A stretch of 64,000 nucleotides of DNA. Origin: Leptobrachium leishanense (taxonomy: Eukaryota > Chordata > Amphibia > Anura > Megophryidae). The DNA is taken from contig CM019064.1 of NCBI GenBank assembly GCA_009667805.1, positions 382,678,549 through 382,742,548 on the forward strand. Reading direction: 5' to 3'. Numbering within the stretch: position 1 is the stretch's first letter; each line of letters starts with the position of its first letter. This document shows, in pieces, positions 55,477-64,000 of the stretch. The position numbers and the translations under genes are program-made. Under the pieces are notes generated by a model. It was given only the letters and a program-made list of their open reading frames with translations. It was not told where the DNA came from and searched no databases.

Positions 55477-55740
55477 GTCAGGGCCGTCTTTAATGCGGGG
55501 CAAAAGCGGCAGTTGCCCTGGGTCCAGTCATTGTTGGGGTCTTGAGCCCGCAAAAGCATGGCCTGGTTTGCAGCTCAGAACCAATTTGGTGCCGATTGTG
55601 GACTTCTCACGCAGGGGGACCTACCCCCCCCCCCACTGTCGTCATCACGAATGGGCTCACTGATGTCAGAAATGGGACCCGCCCAGACGGGCAGGGAATT
55701 TCCCATGGAGCCCCGTATCTTCAGAATGTAGAAGGTAGAT
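55477..55740. mobile_element. Possible hAT terminal fragment (cagggccgtcttt)
   Basis: cagggccgtctttaatgcgg then gcggcagttgccctgggtcc resembles the start of vertebrate hAT elements with CAGGGCCG ends. The right end was not found. Boundary at the right is a guess. Confidence 0.35.
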
Positions 55741-56167
55741 AGTAAAGTGAGGCATTCTTGGAAAGGCCAGTGCATGGCCTTTCCATTGGTATTAAATATG
55801 ACCAGGTTTTATATGTTATCAAATATTTTTTTTCTATTGCAGCACTATTGGTCACTTTTCAATTATAAAGTGAACAGTGATGCATTTACCTTCTCATTTT
55901 CCACGTCTCTAGTAAGTGTGGAGGCGATGGCAAAATGCGTTATTACACATTATTCCATCAAGAACCTAAACCACAGCACTGTAGCGAGGAGTGCAGGGGG
56001 TCCTTTGGAACCCTGTGTCTCTATTCTTTACATCGCACAAGGTCAAGGGAGGTGTCATTGGACAGGACAGAGTCTGGCCTTTCCTACAACCCCAAATATT
56101 GTGTATAAATTGAAAAATGAACAATAACAAAATAAATACATATTTATTTTTTTCTCTGTTCTAAGAT
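55741..56167. other. Unassigned DNA
   Basis: No feature recognised. Confidence 0.4.
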
Positions 56168-56170
56168 ATT

Positions 56171-56352
56171 CAGGTCTATTCACTAAAGGTAAAACTCAGG
56201 AGAACATGGCAGGAGAAGAGAACAATATAGACCAAATAGTTGATTTGGAAAGTGAGATAAATGGGAGAATTTTTCTGGTTTGGCTATTTAGACTTAGGAT
56301 TTTCATTTCTCCTGCCAATTCTCATGAGTTTCACCTTTAGTAAATAGACCTG
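56171..56352. mobile_element. 182-bp MITE, TIR caggtctattcac, TSD att
   Basis: caggtctattcactaaagg to cctttagtaaatagacctg, with att at 56168-56170 and 56353-56355. The centre matches 1720-1800 (gatttggaaagtgagat and tttttctggtttggctattt), so it is a relative of 1683-1865 with different terminal bases but the same 3-bp TSD habit. Confidence 0.88.
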
Positions 56353-56811
56353 ATTATGAGCTTTTACTTTTAAAGCAAACAATGCCACTGCAGTAACTCA
56401 CCTTCTCATTTCCCATTCATCGAATACACAAGCCGCCACATCAAGGATAATGAGGAGTAGGGATGTGCATGACTTTTTTTTTCCCTGTTTCATTTTGTGT
56501 TTTTTTTAGCGAGTCTTTTTTTTTCATTTTGAGTCATTTTGGACAGTTTTTGCTTTGTTTCGTTGCGGATCGATTCGGCGATTCAGATCAATTCGGGTGA
56601 TTCGGATTAGTTAGCTTTTTTGTTTTTATGAGTTATTTAAATTTTTATTGGTTATTTAAGAATGGGAAGTAGATTACTAGCAATAGAATGAAAGTTTCTT
56701 TACTTATTTATTTTTAAGGATGTTTTAAGGTATTTGTTGGGTGAAATTTTAGGTTTCCTAATTTTTTTTAAAGAAACAAGGCTTTTTAAACCATTTGTTT
56801 CAATGCAGCAT

Positions 56812-59490
56812 ATGAATCCACACACTGCTAGGAAGCGCCTCTCTGCAGTATAATTAATGCAGCATATGAATCCACACACTGCTGGGAAGCGCCTCTCTGC
56901 AGTATAATTAATGCAGCATATGAATCCACACACTGAGGGGAAGAAGCGCCTCTCTGCAGTATAATTAATGCAGCATATGAATCTGCACACTGCTGGGAAG
57001 CGCCTCTCTGCAGTATAATTAATACAGCATATGAATCCGCACACTGCTGGGAAGTGCCTCTCTGCGGTATAATTAATGCAGCATATGAATCCACACACTG
57101 CGGGGAAGCACCTCTCTGCAGTATAATTAATGCAGCATATGAATCCACACACTGCGGGGAAGCACCTCTCTGCAGTATAATTAATGCAGCATATGAATCC
57201 ACACACTGAGGGGAAGAAGCGCCTCTCTGCAGTATAATTAATACAGCATATGAATCCGCACACTGCTGGGAAGTGCCTCTCTGCGGTATAATTAATGCAG
57301 CATATGAATCCACACACTGCGGGGAAGCACCTCTCTGCAGTATAATTAATGCAGCATATGAATCCACACACTGAGGGGAAGAAGCGCCTCTCTGCAGTAT
57401 AATTAATACAGCATATGAATCCGCACACTGCTGGGAAGTGCCTCTCTGCGGTATAATTAATGCAGCATATGAATCCACACACTGCGGGGAAGCACCTCTC
57501 TGCAGTATAATTAATGCAGCATATGAATCCACACACTGCGGGGAAGCACCTCTCTGTAGTATAATTAATGCAGCATATGAATCCACACACTGAGGGGAAG
57601 AAGCGCCTCTCTGCAGTATAATTAATGCAGCATATGAATCCGCACACTGCTGGGAAGCGCCTCTCTGCAGTATAATTAATACAGCATATGAATCCGCACA
57701 CTGCTGGGAAGCGCCTCTCTGCGGTATAATTAATGCAGCATATGAATCCACACACTGCTGGGAAGCGCCTCTCTGCAGTATAATTAATGCAGCATATGAA
57801 TCCGCGCACTGCGGGGAAGCGCCTCTCTGCAGTATAATTAATGCAGCATATGAATCCACACACTGCTGGGAAGCGCCTCTCTGCAGTATAATTAATGCAG
57901 CATATGAATCCACACACTGAGGGGAAGAAGCGCCTCTCTACAGTATAATTAATGCAGCATATGAATCCGCACACTGCTGGGAAGCGCCTCTCTGCAGTAT
58001 AATTAATGCAGCATATGAATCCACACACTGCTGGGAAGCGCCTCTCTGCGGTCTAATTAATGCAGCATATGAATCCACACACTGCTGGGAAGCGCCTCTC
58101 TGCAGTATAATTAATACAGCATATGAATCCGCACACTGCTGGGAAGCGCCTCTCTGCGGTATAATTAATGCAGCATATGAATCCGCACACTGCGGGGAAG
58201 CACCTCTCTGCAGTATAATTAATGCAGCATATAAATCCGCACACTGCGGGGAAGCACCTCTCTGCAGTATAATTAATGCAGCATATGAATCCGCACACTG
58301 CTGGGAAGCGCCTCTCTGCGGTATAATTAATGCAGCATATGAATCCACACACTGCTGGGAAGCACCTCTCTGCAGTATAATTAATGCAGCATATGAATCC
58401 ACACACTGCCGGGAAGCGCCTCTCTGCAGTATAATTAATGCAGCATATGAATCCGCACACTGCCGGGAAGCGCCTCTCTGCAGTATAATTAATGCAGCAT
58501 ATGAATCCGCACACTGCGGGGAAGCACCTCTCTGCGGTATAATTAATGCAGCATATGAATCCACACACTGCTGGGAAGCACCTCTCTGCAGTATAATTAA
58601 TGCAGCATATGAATCCACACACTGCCGGGAAGCGCCTCTCTGCAGTATAATTAATGCAGCATATGAATCCGCACACTGCCGGGAAGCGCCTCTCTGCAGT
58701 ATAATTAATGCAGCATATGAATCCGCACACTGCGGGGAAGCACCTCTCTGCAGTATAATTAATGCAGCATATGAATCCGCACACTGCGGGGAAGCACCTC
58801 TCTGCGGTATAATTAATGCAGCATATGAATCCACACACTGCGGGGAAGCACCTCTCTGCGGTATAATTAATGCAGCATATGAATCCGCACACTGCGGGGA
58901 AGCACCTCTCTGCGGTATAATTAATGCAGCATATGAATCCACACACTGCTGGGAAGCGCCTCTCTGCAGTATAATTAATGCAGCATATGAATCCGCACAC
59001 TGCTGGGCAGCGCCTCTCTGCAGTATAATTAATGCAGCATATGAATCCACACACTGCTGGGAAGCACCTCTCTGCAGTATAATTAATGCAGCATATGAAT
59101 CCGCACACTGCGGGGAAGCACCTCTCTGCGGTATAATTAATGCAGCATATGAATCCGCACACTGCGGGGAAGCACCTCTCTGCAGTATAATTAATGCAGC
59201 ATATGAATCCGCACACTGCGGGGAAGCACCTCTCTGCGGTATAATTAATGCAGCATATGAATCCACACACTGCTGGGAAGCGCCTCTCTGCAGTATAATT
59301 AATGCAGCATATGAATCCGCACACTGCTGGGCAGCGCCTCTCTGCGGTATAATTAATGCAGCATATGAATCCGCACACTGCGGGGAAGCGCCTCTCTGCA
59401 GTATAATAAATGCAGTATATGAATCCACACACATTCCCGGGCAGCGCCTCTCTGCAGTATAATTAATGCAGTATATGAATCCATACTGAA
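56812..59490. repeat. 54-bp minisatellite, ~49 units
   Basis: Unit: gcgcctctctgcagtataat, taatgcagcatatgaatcca, cacactgctgggaa. Variants are mostly single transitions (gcg/gca, ctg/cgg, cca/ccg). A 3-bp longer form (gggaagaagcgcc, 57 bp) occurs five times (near 56941, 57204, 57372, 57594, 57918), all in the left half. Because both lengths are multiples of three, two minus-strand frames stay open for hundreds of codons. Confidence 0.95.
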
Positions 59491-59592
59491 TCCACACACT
59501 GCTGGGAACATTTCGGTGCTGTCTGAATAACCCCTTAACTGTTTGATTTAGGATTGCTGTTAGGGTTACTGCTACTTTCTCTGCATGTATTA
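59491..59592. other. Orphan MITE end beside the array
   Basis: acatttcggtgctgtctgaa then taacccc (59508-59533) is the right terminus of the gggttattcagagag family without its body. Confidence 0.5.
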
Positions 59593-60450
59593 GGCTAATG
59601 TCAGACGAGCGCATTCTGAGCGCACTGTGCAGCCATGCACAACAGATGGACGTACTGACGGAAGATACTGTAGACAATACACAATCCGTTTTTCTTGACT
59701 TACGTAGGAAGAAAAAGGGAACTATGGGAAACAAAATTAATATGAAAAATTATAAAAATTGATACATGATATGAAAAGCCATTTTGTGCATCAAGGTGCT
59801 GGACGTTGAAAATGCGGTCCGTCTGACTTCGTTCCAACACCCCCCCCCCCCCAACGATACGTGGACGTGGCGCACTCTGCTCGTCCGTTCTAGCGGTTTT
59901 ACGTTCTTGCCTAAATAAAAATTTCTCAAAAACATCCCGAAAAATGACTAAAAGATCATTAAAAATCTAAAAATAAAGAGATTCTTTACTGCAGAATATT
60001 ATAATGAACGGTTTATTAGATATTCGATTAAAATGGGAATGTTTTTAACATTGAAGACTATGGGATTCGCCTGAATAAACCTGTCGAATGAAACCACTGA
60101 ACAGCAGGGCATTTCAGCAACTTTTCACTGCTGGTTTTTGTTCTCTGAATAGAGGAAGCATTGCTTCTCTATGGGGATTTCACTGCCCTCGAACAGGCAA
60201 CGAACAGGCACCGTATGTGCAGGCAATTCGCCAACATTTGGCGAACTGCCTGCTCTCTGAATAGCCGAATGGCCAGGAAAGGCAACCGAACGTTGAATTT
60301 CAGCATTCGGTTACCTTTCGGCCACAATTCGGAGCTCTTTGAATAACCCTGTTAGTGTGTGGGTCTTTATTGATCATGATTCTATGCTACGACGGATGTT
60401 AAACTGTGCGGCAACACGGACGTGATCACTGCGTTCGTCTGACACGGACC
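59593..60450. mobile_element. TTAA-type MITE (ggctaatgtcagacgag), interrupted
   Basis: Left ggctaatgtcagacgagcgc and right gcgttcgtctgacacggacc match the ends of 53577-54003. The flanks atta and ttac are decayed TTAA. A fragment of another MITE (about 59915-60353) sits inside it. Confidence 0.65.
59915..60353. mobile_element. Left-truncated gggttattca-family MITE
   Basis: Begins in the middle of the family consensus (cccgaaaaatgactaaaaga; compare 12270) and runs to the right terminus ggagctctttgaataaccct at 60353. Confidence 0.75.
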
Positions 60451-60818
60451 TTACTGTTAGTATTACACAAAAGAGTACAATTTTTTCACTTGGCTAAATG
60501 ATTCCAAATTGACCCAATAATTTTCAGATTGATTCAGAAACATTTTATAGTTGTTGTTTAATTTGGCTTTTCAGCATGTTGGCATTTTGAATGCTTCCAA
60601 ATTGTCAAATAGATGCTATTTTGTCTGAAATTGAATTTGGACGAAAGAAAACAAAACAAAATGCACATACCTTGTATAAAGTGCTAGATTTGCTGAACGT
60701 TTATCCTACTTGCAGGACCTTCTGCTCCTTTTGAACCGTTATGTCTCATGTTTGTATTCCCGAATTACAAACCGCTTCAGAATATGTTGGTGCTATATAT
60801 TACAGAATAACTAACTGT

Positions 60819-61668
60819 CAGGGTTATTCAGAGAGATTCAAAATGTTGCCGAAATGTAACTGGACACTGAATTTCAGCGTACGGGGACATTTCGGGGCTA
60901 TTCGGCTGTTCAGAGAGCATACAGTTCGCCAAATTCTGGCAAATTGCCTGCACGTACGGTGCCTGTTTGAGGGCAGTGAAATCCCCCCTAGAGAAGCAAT
61001 ACTTCGTCTATTCAGAGACACCAAACAGCAATGAAAAGTTGCCGAAATGCCCTGCTGTTCGGTGTTTTCATTCGGCAGGTTAATTCAGGCGAATCCTATA
61101 GGCTTCAATGTTAAAAATATTCGTGTTTTAATCCAATATCTAATAAATCATTTATTATTTTATTCTGCAGTAAAAAGTCTCTTTATTCCTAGATATTTTT
61201 AGGATCTTTTAGGCATTTTTTTGGGGATTTTTTCAGCAATTTTTTTTTCGCTTTTTTTTACATTGTATTTACTTTTTTCTGTAACAGACCTTTTCATTTT
61301 CATTCATAGGACCTTATATGTAAATTACAGACATTTTCGTTCAGTAGTTTTTTGCAAACAGCATTTCATTTTTGAAACTTTCAAGCGTACTGTGTTTTTT
61401 TTTTTTTTACCACGTTCATCTGCTTGCCGGGTTTTTCCAGCGGCTGCTCTGCGCTGTAATCGTCAGCTCGTCTGGGCTTTTGCGGCGGTTTCTGCGGGCT
61501 TTCGGTGAGTGTTCGGCGGGTTTGCGGCGGCTTTTCCCTGTACTACGTGGGGCCCTGCGGTGCTTGCTGAATACACCGCAGGGTCGGCAATCTATAATCA
61601 CCCCGAAGTGCGGGGAACGAAAGGTCACCGAACCTGCGGTGACTTTTCAATCTCTCTGAATAACCCTG
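60819..61668. mobile_element. 850-bp MITE, TIR cagggttattca, TSD tgt
   Basis: cagggttattcagagagatt to aatctctctgaataaccctg, flanked by tgt (60816-60818, 61669-61671). Opposite orientation to 50047-50933. Confidence 0.9.
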
Positions 61669-61671
61669 TGT

Positions 61672-62595
61672 ATGTTAACTTGACTTTCCTAGATGCAACT
61701 GAAGCATTGCTCTTTCAATATTGATTCAAAGAGAATGTTCATGTTCATCCACATCTTCAGCAACAAATGTACAAACTTCACATGCGTCAGAGATTTAGCA
61801 TCAAATCTCTTGGTCTAATCTTCAATTTTCATTAGTTAACAATCCTACTATACACAGCAAGCATGAAAAAAGCATGTTAAAAAGCCATAACAAACACGTG
61901 CAAATGTTGTAACTGAGTGTCATTTATTGTGTTCACCAATTACATCCCAAAGAAGAAACTGCTTGGAAAACTCATAAAAGTGATAGGACTGCTTGGGTAG
62001 CAATGCTCAATACAATCTATTCCCTAAATGAACAATTTTTCCTACCCGGCTTTGATGTCCACCATAGAGGGCAATGTATTTCATGTTTCAATTGACAAAG
62101 CATGCCAGCCTTATTTTCTGTGTTCAATTATTTTCTTTTATTCATTGCTTTATTTTTATTATCTATCTGGGTTTACCATAACACATGGCAGTGCAGCGGC
62201 TATTTGTTTCTGCAGTAAGTGGTCCCAAGACAGTGGTATTGCTCTGCTTAAAGAATTGGAGAATATACAGTATTGTTTCTGTATGATGCACTATTGCAAT
62301 ACATATTTGAAATTGTTAAAATGGTATTTAATAATGTATGTTAAGATCACTGTTCTATTGAGATGTATTCTCTTTTATTTCACTGTTCAATGAGATATAT
62401 TCTACATATCTTATTTTTGTTACTCCTGTCCTCAGCGTACAGCACCTCAGAGGTTGTTGGTACTTTATATCTGACATTACCATAATTGTGGGTACACAGC
62501 AGCAGGCATAGACTGGTACACCATGGCCACTTTATTTTTCCACTTTATCATTTCACTTTATACATTGATAATACGTGGCATTACATTATTTTTCC
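61672..62595. other. AT-rich DNA with no recognised feature
   Basis: An open frame at 62028-62393 has no recognisable domain. Confidence 0.5.
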
Positions 62596-64000
62596 AGTAG
62601 CAACTTGAGATACATACAGTTACAATTGGAGTTTTATAAAGTGCAAACAAGTTCCATAGTGCTGTACAATGGAAGGCAGAATAACCAATATATGTACAGG
62701 TTAAACACATAGAACAGTAGGAGAGAGGACCTTGTACAAGAGCTTACAATCTGAAGAGGAGAGGGGTGCCACACTAGGGGAGGGTAAATAGAGAATATGA
62801 AATAGCGGGGTGCATGGGCTGGGTGGGAAGATTGTTCACTTCTTAGTCAGAGGGGGATTAGGGAGTGAGATAATAGGCTTCTTTAAAGTAATGTGTTTTC
62901 AGAGACTACTTGAAGGACTGGAGAGATGGGAAGAGTCTGATGGTGCGGGGGAGGGAGTTCCATAGAAAGGGGGCAGCATGGGAGAAGTCCTGAAGGTGAG
63001 AGTTGGGGGTGCGGGTCTAAAGAGACGATAACATCAGATCGAAACAATCATTGGGAGAGCGAAGTGGCCAAGATGGGATATACCTGTTAATAAGGGAGGA
63101 GATGTAGGTAGGGGCGCGGTTATGGAGAGCTTTGTACGTGAGCACCAATATTTTGAATTGGATACTAAGGGAAACAGGGAGCCAGTGTAGAGATTGGCAA
63201 AGGGACGAGGTGCGGGAGGTGAAGTGGATGAGTTTGGCACTGGCATTATAGACTGAAGAGGGAGAATCTGAGATCTCTTAAGGTCGAGAGAAGGAGGTTA
63301 CAGTAGTTAAGGCGGGAGATAATAAGTGCTTGGATGAGCATTTTAGCAGAGTCTGGATTAAGACAGGAGCGGATGCGTGCAATGTTTTTTAGATGGAAGT
63401 AGCAGGATTTGGTTAGTGACTGAATGTGAGGACTGAAGGAGAGATCAGAGTCTAGGAGGACACTGAGGCAATGAGCCTGTGTGGTAGAAGTAATAAGTAA
63501 GTAATAAGTAATTTCACCTGAAGGGAAATGTTAGTTTTAGAGGGAGGGAAGATGAGAAGTTCAGTTTTAGAGATGTTAAACTTTAGGAAACGAGAAGTCA
63601 TCCAGTCAGAGACAGCTCACAGTCAGGTAGTAACACGGTCCAGCACAGGAGGAGAGAGATCAGGAGAGGAAAGGTAGATTTGGGTGTCGTCAGCATAAAG
63701 ATCATATTGAAATCCATAGGAAGAGATGAGGTTGTCAAGAGAGGCGGTATAGATCGAGAAGAGTAGGGGACCCGGAACAGAACCTTGAGGTATCTCAACT
63801 GAGATGTTGGGGGGGGGGAAGAGATGCACCAGCGAAGGAGTCACTGAAGGAGCAAAGAGAGAGGTAGGAAGAGAACCAGGAGAGAGCAGTGTCACTGAGG
63901 CCAGGTTGACGCAGGGTGAGGAGCAGGAGAGGGTGGTCAACTATCAAATGCAATGGTAGGATCAAGAAGAATAAGGAGGAAGAAGTGACCTTTGCTTTTA
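62596..64000 (-). pseudogene. L2/CR1-like LINE, 3' part, decayed, continues past the window
   Basis: Minus-strand non-LTR reverse transcriptase remnant. From the right edge: [20 protein letters not shown] (~63790), then [15 protein letters not shown] (YADD at ~63690), the RT active site. After stops and frame changes come NISKTELLIFP (~63570), KNIARIRSCLN (~63390), SRLNYCNLL (~63310) and finally FLWNSLPRTIR and SLKTH (~62900-62975), which are the usual C-terminal motifs of L2/CR1-type ORF2. Several stops (for example at 63622 and ~62905) show it is dead. The 5' portion lies outside the window. The 3' limit near 62600 is approximate. Confidence 0.85.

Larger units (their letters stand above)
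56458..60673. mobile_element. Possible 4.2-kb terminal-inverted-repeat element holding the 54-bp array
   Basis: Left tagggatgtgcat and right atgcacatacctt are near-inverse, and the next ~130 bp on each side match loosely (gattcagatcaattcggg... against the inverse of 60500-60560). No matching 8-bp TSD (atgaggag against gtataaag), so the assignment is tentative. Inside lie the minisatellite, a TTAA-type MITE and a MITE fragment. Confidence 0.4.

Noticed and set aside
56700..59734. Minus-strand open frames of 442, 361, 598 and 459 codons
   Set aside because: By-product of a 54-bp unit (multiple of three). Two overlapping frames are equally open and neither has a recognisable domain.

Overview
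The window looks like vertebrate nuclear DNA from a species with a large, transposon-rich genome. An anuran amphibian fits best: L1, L2/CR1-like and Penelope-like retroelements lie next to several hAT families, TTAA-targeting elements, Tc1/mariner ends, 3-bp-TSD MITEs and minisatellites. The species cannot be named from the sequence. I found no host protein-coding exon and no functional tRNA or rRNA gene that I could support. Almost all recognisable sequence is mobile or tandem DNA, much of it nested.

Layout. 1-1399 is the end of a minus-strand BED-zinc-finger hAT transposon cut by the window edge. A nearly complete plus-strand relative with a decayed transposase fills 4079-10236, and a 3' fragment of the family lies at 21394-22451. 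10.2-19.1 kb is dense with inverted repeats: a foldback at 11317-13128, a roughly 650-bp palindrome at 14013-14666, and a Penelope-like composite at 16137-18810. That composite keeps a GIY-YIG endonuclease fragment and a hammerhead-ribozyme-like motif, and it has been split by a hAT MITE with a perfect 8-bp target-site duplication (TSD). 19130-20801 is another non-autonomous hAT with a perfect 8-bp TSD and two internal minisatellites.

22.8-32.87 kb is a large inverted repeat with a hammerhead-like motif on each side of its centre. Its right arm was hit twice at one TTTTAA: by a full-length L1 (23885-31231, intact ORF1 and ORF2, 16-bp TSD) and by a TTAA-flanked piggyBac-like element (31250-32812). 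33756-35328 is a second copy of the 17-kb hAT MITE. 37.13-38.46 kb is a 5'-truncated, frameshifted LINE. 39.84-44.84 kb is a roughly 22-bp minisatellite with a 440-bp higher-order repeat. 45.9-49.4 kb is a TSD-bounded array of about 150-bp modules. From 50 kb onward come MITEs with 3-bp TSDs, a tRNA-derived SINE, TTAA-type MITEs, a 54-bp minisatellite (56.81-59.49 kb) and an L2/CR1-like LINE running off the right edge.

How the parts relate. The L1 is the only element seen with an apparently complete coding capacity. The MITEs would depend on transposases encoded elsewhere. The strongest new-looking material is the set of five hammerhead-like motifs in inverted-repeat elements, the double hit at one TTTTAA, and several insertions whose empty sites can be read within the window.
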